Source: Plectosphaerella cucumerina
Taxonomy: Eukaryota; Ascomycota; Sordariomycetes; Glomerellales; Plectosphaerellaceae
DNA length: 64,000 nt
Assembly: GCA_020746995.1 (NCBI GenBank)
Contig: JAGPXD010000006.1
Location: 744,001-808,000, forward strand
Direction: 5' to 3'
The notes beneath the pieces are model-generated. The model made no database searches and was not told the DNA's origin. It saw only the letters and a list, made by a program, of their open reading frames with translations. Positions 44,966-56,003 of this stretch are shown here, in pieces. The position numbers and the translations under genes are program-made. The first letter of the stretch is position 1. The number at the start of each line of letters is the position of its first letter.

Positions 44966-47317
44966 CTACGCCCTGGCTCTGGCCTTCTTCTTCCTCACCA
45001 GGCGCTTCCGCGCAATCAGGCTCTGCTGGATATCTTCCCGAGTCTTCGGGCCGCCCTTCTTTTTGAGGTCCTTCTCCTTCGTCGGCGCCTCGCTGCTCTT
45101 CGCAGCAGCGCCCGGCTTGGAAGCCGACCCCGCCTCTCCCTTCGGCCCCGTCTTGAGGGCGAACTTCTTGGCCGACTTCTTCGATACCAGCTTAGACTTC
45201 GATGCCTTCTTCGAAAGAGGCTTTGCCTCCGTCTGCTCCTCCACATCGTCGACCTCCTCTGTCTTGTGAGCCTCGCCAGATGCCTGCTTGCTCTCAATGG
45301 CCTTGCGTCTCGAAACAACCTGTGCGTTCTCGATGGCAAACTCGGCGATGAGACGCTGCTTGCGCCCATCCTCGTTCTCCATCAGGTGACCGTTGAGCCA
45401 CCGCAGACCCATGAGGGCCCAGCGGTGAGACGAGTACTCGATGAAACCGTATCCACGGCTCTTGCCTCCAGTCGACTCGGCGACCTTGCCCCCGTCACGG
45501 GCCTCGAACTCAATCTTGGCCTGGCGCACGATACCCTTGCCCTTGAGCTTGCGGTTGTGCTCTGCCTCCTTGGCCTCCTTGTTGGCACGCGCCTTTTCCT
45601 CCTTGGATAGAGGTTGCCGGAGACCCTCCTTGACATCCTTGGCGAAGCCCACGCAAGCCTCGCGGGCAAGCTGCTTCAGGTCCTTGGAGGTCAACTGTCG
45701 GGGAATGCCGCGTATTGCGAGACGAGTCAGACTCATGTGTAGGGTGGGGTTGCCCTCGACGAGCTTCTTGCGCTGCTGACGACTCTGATCTCTCATCTTG
45801 ATCTCTGCCTGGCTCAGGGCCTGGTAGATTGGCGACCGGGTGTCGAGCTGACCCTCCTCCAGGAGGAACAGCTTCCTCTTGTCGTTGGCCCGCCTGTTGG
45901 CGCCGCCGTCGGCCGCGAGGCGGCTGGCGTCGTCCTTGCTGACGGCCTGCGCCACCTGCAGAAGCCTGCCCTCGAGAGTGTACTTGCCTTCGGGATCGGC
46001 GGTGTCATCTTGCAGGATGGACTTCTTGTTGGCCAGGGCGGTCGGCTGGGGACGAGGAGCCGCCTTGACGCATGCCTTGGAGTCGGCCTCGTTCATGAAG
46101 CAGACGAATCCGGTTCCGGCCGGGCGGGCGGAGGCCTTGTCCATGACCACGCGAGCGTAGCGAACTGGTCCAAATGTCTGGAAGTGGCTCTTGAGCGTCT
46201 CGTCGGTGGCCGAGAAGGGCAGGTTGCGCACGAATACCGTCGTCTTGTTGTTGTCTGTCGTCTTGGCGGGTCGGGTAACAGGCTCCTCCTCTTCCTCCTC
46301 GTCGCTCTCCTCGAGCTCGTCCTCGTCTTCATCGTCTTCCTCGTCCTCCTCATCGTCCTTATCCTCGTCACTCTTGTCGGACTCCTCCTCCAGATTCGTC
46401 ATGTGGTTCTGCAAGAAGTTTTCCAGATCTGCCTTGAGCTGTGCATCCTCGTCATCAGCCGCCGGCTTGGGAGCATCCTTTTTTTTCGTGTCCTTGCTCT
46501 TGCGGTCCCCTTCCTTGGCCGCCTTGTCGGCCGTCTTGGGGGGCTTGGGGGCAGCCTTGACTTCCGTGTCCTTCTCATCTGGTCCACCGTGTTGCTGCTG
46601 CCATTCGTCCTTGGTGACAGCCCAATCAACGGCAAGCTCTCTTCCATCGACGAGTTTGCCATTGACAGCAGCAATCGCATTCTCGGCGTTCTTTTGACCG
46701 CGAATCGTGATGAAACCAAAGCCGCGGAGCTTGCCCCGATCTTGGGGCAGGTCGGAGAACTTGATCTTGCCGTAAGGTTGGAAGAGTGCCGCCAGTTGCG
46801 CCGATGTCTTGATGCTCCAAGGCAGGTTGCGAATGATCAGCTTGGGGGAAACCCAGGCTTCCTCAATGGCCTGCTGCTTGCTCGACTTTCCTCGCGCCAC
46901 GGGTTCAGGCTTTGCCGGGCCATTCTTGTCTCTGTGTCTGGCCTCGGCAATGTCGACGACAAGACGACGCCCATTCCACACCTCGTTGTTCAGCTTGGTC
47001 TTCGCCTCAAGCGCATCCTCCGCATCGGTGAGAGTGACGAAACCGAAGCCTCGCGACGCCTTGGTCGCAGGATCGAGGACGACAGCAGCATGCTTCACGG
47101 GGAAGTGCTCGGAGAAGAAGGCCGCGAGGGACTCGTTGGTGGCGTCTGAGGGCAAGGAGCGGACAAAGAGAGAGCTGCTGGCCTCGGTTTTCGCCTTCTT
47201 CGACTTGGGAACGGCATTGTCGGGGATTCCGGTGGCCTCGATATCGTCCTCCAAAGTATCCGGGAGGGGGCGCTTCGGCTTCTTGTTGTAGGGAGCCATC
47301 TTGGTGTTGGGGGCCAT
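44966..47317 (-). CDS. nop4: Nop4-like nucleolar RNA-binding protein (RBM28 homologue)
   Basis: A single-exon protein of 783 aa with four RNA-recognition motifs. RRM1 starts at LFVRSLPSDAT with GFGFVTL, RRM2 at LIIRNLPWSI with GFGFITI, RRM3 at VFVRNLPFSAT with GTGFVCF, and RRM4 around LAIRGIPRQL with GYGFIEY. A long acidic run (SDEDKDDEEDEEDDEDEDE) separates RRM2 and RRM3, and the C-terminus is Lys/Arg-rich. This order fits yeast Nop4/human RBM28, needed for 27S pre-rRNA processing and 60S subunit assembly in the nucleolus. Start: the ATG at 47317 (MAPNTKMAPYNKK). A second ATG at 47299 is possible. The frame upstream has only a GTG. It shares a short promoter with the condensin gene. Confidence 0.9.
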   Translation of the reverse strand: MAPNTKMAPYNKKPKRPLPDTLEDDIEATGIPDNAVPKSKKAKTEASSSLFVRSLPSDATNESLAAFFSEHFPVKHAAVVLDPATKASRGFGFVTLTDAEDALEAKTKLNNEVWNGRRLVVDIAEARHRDKNGPAKPEPVARGKSSKQQAIEEAWVSPKLIIRNLPWSIKTSAQLAALFQPYGKIKFSDLPQDRGKLRGFGFITIRGQKNAENAIAAVNGKLVDGRELAVDWAVTKDEWQQQHGGPDEKDTEVKAAPKPPKTADKAAKEGDRKSKDTKKKDAPKPAADDEDAQLKADLENFLQNHMTNLEEESDKSDEDKDDEEDEEDDEDEDELEESDEEEEEEPVTRPAKTTDNNKTTVFVRNLPFSATDETLKSHFQTFGPVRYARVVMDKASARPAGTGFVCFMNEADSKACVKAAPRPQPTALANKKSILQDDTADPEGKYTLEGRLLQVAQAVSKDDASRLAADGGANRRANDKRKLFLLEEGQLDTRSPIYQALSQAEIKMRDQSRQQRKKLVEGNPTLHMSLTRLAIRGIPRQLTSKDLKQLAREACVGFAKDVKEGLRQPLSKEEKARANKEAKEAEHNRKLKGKGIVRQAKIEFEARDGGKVAESTGGKSRGYGFIEYSSHRWALMGLRWLNGHLMENEDGRKQRLIAEFAIENAQVVSRRKAIESKQASGEAHKTEEVDDVEEQTEAKPLSKKASKSKLVSKKSAKKFALKTGPKGEAGSASKPGAAAKSSEAPTKEKDLKKKGGPKTREDIQQSLIARKRLVRKKKARARA

Positions 47318-47680
47318 GTCGAACTCGGCTTGCAAGAAGAGCAGGCACTGACGATACACCCTTCTCGAGCTGACGATGTCTGCGACCAGAGCTGGGGATT
47401 TTTTTTTGCTGGGCTATCTTATCTGACGACTCCACACACCTATCGACACGTGCCCCGGTTTATTCCCCGCACTAACCCCTTTAGGAACATTATTGATAGC
47501 AACAAACAACAACAGTCGCGGCACCTCTTCAACTGCCTAGGTGTAGTTCTGCGCAAGCTGGTCGCAAAGTTCGACTCGACATACCCGACATCACCACAAG
47601 TACTGGACCCCGACCCAGCTGCTTGCCGCTTGCCAGCAACAACGACAACACCTTCACTGTTCAAATCGACAGCCACCACC
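47318..47680. promoter_or_regulatory. Compact bidirectional promoter, nop4 / cnd3
   Basis: Only 363 bp separate two essential, divergently transcribed genes. A T-tract of about nine bases near 47398-47407 is typical of nucleosome-depleted promoters. The condensin frame is open through much of this region (from 47330), but the first good ATG is at 47681. Confidence 0.6.
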
Positions 47681-50600
47681 ATGCCGACTCGTGTTTCGTC
47701 CAGATCCACGAGAGGGTCTGCCTCGATCTCCCACAAATCATCCGCTGCAACATTGAATCCACGGGCATCGACAGCATCGCGGGCGTCATCTACCGCTCTC
47801 GACATCCCCACCGAACCCCCAAGCAGCGCTCTTCGAACCCAGATTGCCGGTGTTTTCAAGGATGCGCAGCGGAATACTGCGTCGCATCGGAAGTCTGTCG
47901 TGACTCTGCGCAAGATCCAGGAAGCATGCTGCTACGAGCCGGTCAACCCCAAGAAGGCCGATGCGGATGCTTTTGACGAAGATGCTTTCAATACCGAGTT
48001 CGTTAGATGCGTCCTTCGAGTCATGCCGATCAAGAAGGCCGAGAGTGTGGGCGAAAAGGTCATTCGCTTCGTTGGACTCTTTCTGCGATATGGCAACGAC
48101 AAGGACGCCGAACTGCTCGGAGAGATGGACCAGGATGCCAGCGTTATGGTCGAGACTCCTAGCTCGAGGCTCACCAGTCGTCTTATGGAAACGACCCTGC
48201 CACTCCTCACAGCAAAGGACAAGTACGTCAGGTTCAGGTCGACGCAACTCATATCCCACATCATCAACTCTCTCGAAGCGATCGAAGACGACCTGTTCCA
48301 GAAACTGCGACATGGTCTGCTGAGGCGTGTTCACGACAAGGAGGCCATGGTGCGATCGCAAGCAGCTCTCGGCCTCGCACGCCTTGCGTACAACCAGGCG
48401 GACGCCGAGGCTGACGAAGAGAGCGACGACGAAGGCGACAATACCGGATTCCTCGAAAAGCTTCTGGAGGTTCTTTCGCATGACCCCAGTGCAGAGGTCA
48501 GACGTGCGCTCCTCATCAACCTGCCCATGCTTCCGACAACTGCCAAACAGCTCCTGGAACGGGCGAGAGACCAGGACCCCGCGAACCGCCGAGCGGTCTA
48601 TTCACGAATCCTGCCTGATCTCGGAGACTTCCGACATTTGTCGGTGTCTATGCGCGAGAAATTGCTTCGGGTAGGTTTGCGCGACAGAGACGAAGCCGTC
48701 CGCAAGCATGCTGCCCGTCTCTTCCGGGAACGCTGGATTGAGGATTGCGCACGCACAGCAAATGACGGCGACGCTGAGGAGAACGGAGATGAGGAAGAGG
48801 CCCCTCGAGATGGACCGGCCGAGCCAAAGCTGGATGCCCTCCTTGAGCTCCTCGAGAGAGTGGACGTTATCAACTCTGGCGTGGAGAATGGTGTCGCCCT
48901 CGAGGCCATGCATGGCTTCTGGGACGGACGGCCAGACTACCGCGACCAGCTGGAGTTCAGCGACGAGTTCTGGGAGACCCTGTCAGCAGAGTCGGTCTTC
49001 GTCGCTCGCACCTTCAACGACTTCTGTCGCACCGAGAGCAAGTACGAGTCTTTGCTCGAGGAAAAACTCCCCGAGGTCACCAAGTTGGCGTTCTACCTTG
49101 AACGTTACATCGACTCGCTGGTTCAGAGCATCAGAGCGAATGACGACGCGAATGCAGAGGAGGAAGAGGACGATACGATTGAGCAAGAGTTCATCGTGGA
49201 GCAACTCCTCCACATCGCCATCACATTGGACTACTCGGACGAAGTAGGCCGCCGCAAGATGTTCGCTCTTCTCCGCCAGTCACTCTCCATTCCCGAGCTT
49301 CCCGACGAAATTACCAAGCTCACCGTCAATGTCCTCCGGGATATTTGCGCCCCTGACATTCGTGGCGAAAAGGAGTTCTGCAGCATTGTCCTGGAGGCCG
49401 TTGCCGATGTCCACGACACCATCGCCGACGACGCAGGCCACGGTGGTGACGATGCAGACACCACAGAGGACAGCTTCCACTCGGCAAAGTCTGCCCTCAG
49501 CGGCGATGAAGCCAGGGCGAGGTCGCGCAGCAAGAGCGTCGAGCTGAGTGAAGAAGAGGCTCGAGAGAAGGCAATCAAGGAGATCATGATCAACATGAAG
49601 TGCCTGCACATCGTGCAGTGCATGCTGGCCAACGTGGCCGGGGGTCTCCAGCAGAACGACCATCTCGTCTCGATGCTGAACAACCTCGTTGTCCCGGCAG
49701 TCCGGAGCCACGAAGCCCCCGTTAGAGAAAGGGGCCTCGTCTGCCTTGGCCTCTGCTCGCTGCTCGACAGGTCTCTGGCCGAGGAGAACCTCACGCTGTT
49801 CATGCACTTCTTCACAAAGGGCCATACTGCTCTTCAAATCACTGCCTTGCAGATCCTGACGGACATCCTCAACGTTCACGGTGCCCAGCTCCTGGCCACC
49901 AACCCGAGCCTGGTCAAGGTGTACGTCAAGGCCCTCAAGTCTGGCGCAAAGTCCCCGGAGGTCCAGGCAGCCGCTACTCTTGCCGCCTCCAAGCTGTTGC
50001 TTGGCCGTGTGGTCACCGACCAGGAGGCGGCATCGGAACTGCTGAAGACTCTTGTTGTGGCCTACTTCGATCCGTCGAGTGCCCACAACCAGAGTGTCAG
50101 ACAAGCGTTGAACTACTTCCTGCCCGTTTTCTGCTACTCTCGTGCGGAAAACCAGGAGCTGATGCAGTCCGTCGCCTTGGACGCGTTGCATCTCCTTTTC
50201 AACATTCGCGAGTCATTGGAGGACGATGATGCCGACGTCGACGAAGACATGCAGAGCCTGGCGACCATTGGCGCGTGTCTGGTCGACTGGACCGACCCTC
50301 GGAAGTGCTACAACCCCGACACCGGGCTCGACGCAGAGAAGAAGCTCGTCAGCGGCGACATACACCTGTCCTTCGCCCTGACGATTCTGGATCGCATCAG
50401 CGGCACGATGAGCAGTACGTTCAGTTCCCAACCCCCTATCGCATTCTTTACTGACACACATAATAGAAGAAGAGAAGAAGGTCGTTGTGCCCCTTCTCGG
50501 CAAGCTCTACATCTCCCCCAGCAGCACAGAGGAGCTGATCAGGGAGACGTACGAAGAAGTGACGATCGCGGTGAACGACAGGCTGGTGTCAGACACTACT

Positions 50601-50882
50601 GGCCGCAATGCCTTGAACAAGATCCACGTCAGCCTTGGCAAGATTGTCGCCAATCTGGGCGAAGCGGAGGTTGGCAGCCGACGGATCAGCAGGAGCATGT
50701 CTGTCGCTACAGAGGACAAGACTGGCAGCGAGGACCGGACAGCCTTGACGGAGCCTCGCATCAAGGAGGAGGAGGAAGAAGATGCATCAGGACTCCGTGG
50801 AGACGAGGACAGCGATGAGGGCACTGTCATCCCGGAGAAAGAGATGTCGATGGACTCTATACTCACGGATGACGATGCTTGA
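47681..50882 (+). CDS. cnd3: Condensin complex subunit 3 (Cnd3/Ycg1, CAP-G)
   Basis: Exon 1 (47681-50414) and exon 2 (50467-50882), with a 52-nt intron (donor GTACGT), encode 1049 aa. It is built of HEAT-type helical repeats, and the run CVLRVMPIKKAE...RFVGLFLRYGN through KYVRFRSTQLISHI...LRHGLLRRVHDKEA...VRSQAALGLARL is characteristic of CAP-G/Ycg1. Acidic disordered loops interrupt the repeats (around 48410 and 48780). The C-terminus is disordered and acidic. With Brn1/Cnd2 it forms the DNA-holding HEAT clamp of condensin, which compacts mitotic chromosomes in the nucleus. The start is the first ATG in a favourable ACCACCATGCC context. Length fits the family. Confidence 0.93.
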
Positions 50883-51068
50883 TATCCTTGGGCACTTGGG
50901 CGCTGGGATGACTCTGCAGGGTTTTGTCTAGAGTACCTGGTACGATGTAATTGTTTGATGACGATAACGACTATGGGTGGACTGGGCTATTCTATTTTAC
51001 TTGGCTTCTTAACCTATGACGTTGGGAGTACCCAACTATGATTTACCGGCAATATTGATGTTGCCATG

Positions 51069-54000
51069 TCACTTCACGACCAGCCAGTGAAGAAGGCCGG
51101 CCACGAGAACATTGACGGCCAGATGCTGCCCAATACCCCAGGCCATACAGTACAGGTACTTGGGAGAGAACACCGTCCAGATGAACAGGTGAGTCCGCAA
51201 CATGGTGCAGGCAGCCATGGTAGCCAAAACACCGCACGATACAAAGACTGTCAGGAAGGTGACGTGGCGTATGAAAACGCCATTGTCTGCTGGGTGCGTC
51301 TGCCTGTACTTGAGGAGCAGCAAGTTCGTCGCCGATGTCCAGTAGATGGGGCCGGCCCAGTTGCTGACGAAAGTCAGAATGCCGACGGCGACGACGTTGA
51401 AGCCCGACACGCCGTTGTAGGCACTGGAGAGATCAACGGAGGAGATGGCGTTGGTGCCTCCGAAAGCAAAGAAGGACATGTGTTGGAGCAAGATGGATGA
51501 TGTGGTTATGCTGGCGACGTCGAGGCGCAGGTTGTTGAGGAAGCTTTCCTGGAGAGCGAAGAACAGGAAGAGGGGGATATTTGTTGTGCGGGATTGTGTG
51601 ATGGCGAGAAGGGTGTAGAGGGAGTGGAACAGTTTGGCTACCAGAATGTTAGCTCCATGTCTGCTTGAGTTGAGTGTCTGGAGTGGTTGTAACTCACCAA
51701 CCTCCACAGCCTCGCTGGGCTTTGCAAATACTCGATAGGCTCCGTAGCTACTTGCGACTGCAAGGCCGGTGAAGACCAGACGAGCCCTGGTAACAAGCGA
51801 TAGACCATGAAGGACCTGGCGCAACTGGTCAAGACCTCCGGGAACAAGCTCAGGGGCGTCCTCATGGGTGAAAGCAAGCTTGAACGAAGCCGCCGCCCCA
51901 ATGAGGGCCACGACCGTTGCAATAGCCACAGGCCGGGGCAAGCTAGGAAGTCGGCGATAGATTTGAACGCCAGTCAGACCATAGGCTAGCCCGACAAGGC
52001 ACCAGAGGAAAGTTGGGTCCGCGGCAAGAAACGTCTTGACAATGTCGGGTTCACCGGCATGCTTCTGGCCCGTTTGGTTCCATCCTCTGACGACCCTCGT
52101 GCCCAAAAAGGCCAAGATAGACTGAAGTAGTATGGCCGGCCGTCCCTGTCTGTTCACATCGTCTTTAGGACACTGTCACAGTTTGATCTAAGGACTGGAC
52201 TGGACTTACTGTCGCATATGGGTTACAGCCAAGCCACCGAGCCAGGCGGACGTGACCCAGTACCAAAAGTGCTGTTCCTCTTCGACAAAGCTGCTGGCAA
52301 ACATCATGATGCCATACAGGAGCGCAGTGACGAAGAGTGGCATGAGGTTCGCGGCCGGGGAAATGAGCAGTACTGCGGCAAGCGCGGCCAGGGCAGCAAG
52401 AGATTGCCCGAGCACAAGTCTGCTCACGTTGTAGTTGCTTGCCATGTTGCTCATGAGATCTCCGGCCCTGACCAACCACTGTTTCGTTGTCAGTGCATAT
52501 TCGACTGGCGAATTGTAAGCGACACGCAAAGAAGCCATACTCACATTGCTCATAGCCGAAGTCCAGGCTTGGTCAGCCCCGTCAGTTTGCGGCGGTAGGT
52601 TGCGGCGCTGTTCTTCAATGGTCCTCCACTCGCACGCCAAATCCAAAGCGTCATCAGCGGGATTCGTGCAGTCCTGGGCATGGAGGCCAGACTCGATGAA
52701 TGAGTCGCCCAGAGGCGCCGTGATGACCTTGAGTATCTGCCGTGAGTTTCGCAGGAGGAGTTGGATCTGGTCGTCGCCTATGATCTGTGATTAGCCAACC
52801 AGTTGACCATTAAGCCTATCAACGTACCTTTCGGCCACAGAGGGAGGAAGTCCGCGATGAAAGCGCCGAGGCTATTCTGTGGTATGGGGAAACCCAGCAG
52901 CGCGCCTAGCGTGGGAGCCAGATCAGACTGCTCGACTCGTGTATAGTACTTGAAGTCTTCCTGGAAGGGCAGAGGGGATTGTCGGTTGCGCGTGATGGGC
53001 TCCAGTTTGGGGCTGATGAAGACCAAAGCTGGCGAGGTCTCGCCAGGAGACGAAGCGCCGTGGTTGCCTGCGTCATTCATGCCGTGATCTCCGCAGAGCA
53101 CAATCAGGGTCGATGACAGAGCTTCTTTTGCTTGGATAGCGGTGTACAGCTGTTCGATGATTCGATCCATCTCTTGTTGCTTGGGTATCATGTTGGGGCT
53201 GGTTGCGAGTCAACACTTGGTCTGGTCATGATGCTATGGAGAGTTGTACATACCTTGACGGCCCTGCCTTGTGGCCGATGTGGTCCAGACCCAAGTAGTG
53301 CAGAACCATGGTGCTCCAGTCATCTTTTTCAAGCTCGCTGGAGATATGCCTGGTTACGTTGTTGTCCACCTCGGTGAAGTCCTATGGTGCCCTGTTTCAG
53401 CTGGGATCCGTACGATGCAGTACGCATAGATGGCCTTACCGAGACGAAGAAGCTCGAGGTGCCATCGGCGCGGTCGAAAGTGGAAGGGAAAAGCTTCAGC
53501 CATGTATCGTCTCCGTACATGGTGAGTTTACCAGTGCCCTTGACTTTCATCTGGGCGAGCCACGTGTCTTGAGCTGCCAACGTCGCCGAGGTGTCGGCCT
53601 CGTCAAAGTTCAGAATGACATCAAGAAAGGATGGAATGGACCCAGTAGTGATGGCCTTGATGCGTGGCATGGTAATGGTCGGGGACCTGGCATTTGCTGT
53701 AAATGGCAACGCGTGTCCTTTTCGGATCAAGCTACAGCTAGGGCATCAGCATAGGATGAGGGTGATGATGAGGGCGGAGGCCTACCCCTGGGTGAATGCG
53801 AAGCCGCTGTCACTCGCGTATACAAAGTCGCTTCTTGTGTCAGTCCAAAGTCCTGACAAGACAGACATGAGGAAGCACCTACCTGCGCAGGGCGTCCACT
53901 ACCATGAAGACCAGACGGTCAAAGTGCGGTGCCGGTGGCAGACCATATTCAAGATCTTCGTACTGCGCCAGACCCGGAAGAAAGGGTTTATGGGGGAAGA

Positions 54001-54094
54001 ACCCAGTCGCAAAGATGAAGATGGACAGCGGGATCAGAAGGTTGGCAATGGCAAGAAGAGTCCCGCGCAGGGGAGAAGTTGAAGGGATGAGCAT
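51069..54094 (-). CDS. las21: GPI ethanolamine phosphate transferase 2 (Las21/Gpi7)
   Basis: Nine exons encode 856 aa: 53883-54094, 53786-53830, 53440-53731, 53254-53381, 52828-53198, 52545-52777, 52210-52478, 51698-52149, 51069-51637; all introns are 50-66 nt. The splices restore family motifs DALRSDFVYA, GPSSPNM and EVAKLFHS. The N-terminus has a signal-anchor helix, then an alkaline-phosphatase-like luminal domain with VVDALRSD, TMPRIKA, LGLDHIGH and GDHGMND metal-site segments. Roughly ten C-terminal membrane helices end in LHWLVVK. It adds ethanolamine phosphate to the second mannose of GPI anchors in the ER, important for cell-wall protein anchoring. The 45-nt second exon is unusually small. 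Confidence 0.92.
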
Positions 54095-54676
54095 TTCGTC
54101 AACAGTCCATCAGGGTGGTGAGATGGTGAGTGAGTGGAAGGAAAGGCAGACGGTGAACTTAATCGTGCATCTGGCAGAAGTAGAGGGAAGGATTGCCCAA
54201 GCAATTGCAATCGGATGATATTGAAGGAGCGCTCCGGACCATGAATTGCCCTGCGACGCAAGATGGTGAAGTTTCGATGTAAGTGTCGGATACGAGGTCG
54301 CGGTCGGAGACTTGCAGTTGGACAGACCCGCGCGACAGCGCTTCATGTTCCGACCAGGGGTTGGAGGTGCGCGTGTGCCTCCATTTCATTGGCTCATTTC
54401 AGACCTACCAAGTCCAGCGGGTCACCTTCAGTTACGCATTGGAATGGATGTTGACCCATCTGCCTGCTGGGCTTACCATACTGTAGGCACGCAATGAGTG
54501 AGCTAGACATCACAAACGACGGCTGAATGATTACATGGACGGCCACCTGCGACTTGGACCAGAGCGAGGTTGCATGTCGATAAGTTGGTTTGCATAGATA
54601 ACCCCGAGTGCCTACGGAACCGACACCATGAACGCCGTGAAAACCAGAAATGAGCATATTGGAGAGAACGACTCGC
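54095..54676. promoter_or_regulatory. las21 promoter region, no gene seen
   Basis: This 582-bp gap lies between the 3' end of the DUF2423 gene and the las21 start, both on the minus strand. It presumably carries the las21 promoter. No coding content was recognised. Confidence 0.5.
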
Positions 54677-55132
54677 TTAGTTCTTCTTGCCCTTGCGCTC
54701 CTTGTACTTGGGGAAAACAATCTTGTTCGGCCGCTTCTTCTTGAGGATCTTTCCACTGCTGGGCCTCTTGGCGACAGATGATGTTGGCTTGTCAACGTCC
54801 ATGTCTGATCACTGTTAGCTGGAGGAGTAGACAAACAGAACCGGGTCACACATACTGGAGTCGACAGCGGCATCGGATGCTCCGATAGTGTTTGCGTCCG
54901 CAGTCTCTGCTGTCGAGTAGGTCAGCGGGACTGTGTCAGGGCTCATAGTACACACGAGGTTCATACCGTCAGCGCTCTCTTCCGCCTCCTTCTTGGGCTT
55001 GGGCTGAGCAGCGAGCTCTAGCAGCTTCGCAGAGAGCCTCTCGGTGCGGGCCGACTCGACGGGGCCAAAGACAGTGGCCTTGAGCCGCCTGTTGTTGGCC
55101 TTGACGCTGCCGGCGCGCGAACTTTTCGCCAT
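54677..55132 (-). CDS. Small DUF2423 (LLP-like) ribosome-biogenesis-type protein
   Basis: Three exons, 54967-55132, 54856-54909 and 54677-54804, join to a 115-aa protein; introns are 57 and 51 nt. The N-terminus MAKSSRAGSVKANNRRLK, followed by VFGPVESARTERLSAKLLEL, matches the DUF2423 domain of fungal Ybl028c-like proteins. The C-terminus is very basic with KIVFPKYKERKGKKN, a usual nucleolar-type ending. The yeast relative is nuclear/nucleolar and linked to ribosome assembly by context; no enzymatic function is known. The short middle exon (54 nt) encodes an acidic spacer and would be missed by simple ORF calling. Confidence 0.85.
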
Positions 55133-56003
55133 GTCTGCTGATGAGGTGGACGGTCGTTGGGGCGATTGAGACGATGACCAATAAGGTGAGTGCGAGAAAT
55201 CCGAGAAGATCAGCCGATACAGCAGATTCGGTCAAGACTTCGTCACAGTTAAAGGGTTGAAAGCGCAACGATTCCTCAAGAGATGTGGATTGTTCACCGG
55301 CGGCCATCTCATTTTCAGTCTCGACGGAAAATTGCAGCTTCGCCCCGCCATCACGGCACCTTATCTTATCAGTCCCCAAGGACACTCTAGACTCACCCCG
55401 TAGTAGCAGAGACCTGCTGAAAGGTCGCAAACTCCACGGCCGGGGTAGGTCGCCTTCCTAAGGGCACGCCCCCAAGCCTTGCAGACGACAAACCTCGGGG
55501 CGAGTGATCGTCAGTGACCTCAACGGACTAGGTACCTGCCTACTAACAGCCAGCCTCGAGAGCTTCCCAGGCGACTTCCGACTGCCCTCCTTCCCTCCTC
55601 AACCTTGCCCGGCGGCTTCAAGCCCACGAGCCTTGTCCCTTGGACAACCTTCCAGACTTTCCGCCGCCGATACCAACCCTCCCCTCCCGGCAACAGCCCA
55701 CCTTGCCTTCCGAAACCTCGTGCCTTGCCTCCCGAAAACCGAAAAAGCCTGAGACTTGTTCGACTGGCAAGGCTGCTCCGACCGGTCGACCCGGTCACCA
55801 ACACACGTTCCGAACGCGCACAACCCCACGCGATAGTCACGCTGCCCAAGGATCGCCTTGCGACGGGAGACCCTGGGCCTGGGCGGTACCTGCGCGGGCA
55901 GGAGTGACTCTGCGACTGGACGCGACAGGGCGGGAGAATCTCCGCCGAACTTCCAGGCCGGCCTTTGGGCGCAACTCCAACCCAGCCAGCCTGCGCGGAT
56001 ACA
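55133..56003. promoter_or_regulatory. Divergent intergenic region before the SUMO ligase
   Basis: This 871-bp region has promoters for the DUF2423 gene (left) and the SUMO ligase (right). A C-rich, presumably transcribed leader precedes the ligase ATG. Open frames here overlap this leader and show no domain. Confidence 0.5.

Noticed and set aside
46010..47149. 379-codon plus-strand open frame inside nop4
   Set aside because: Antisense shadow of the RRM protein; hydrophobic Leu/Val runs arise from the acidic codons on the true strand.
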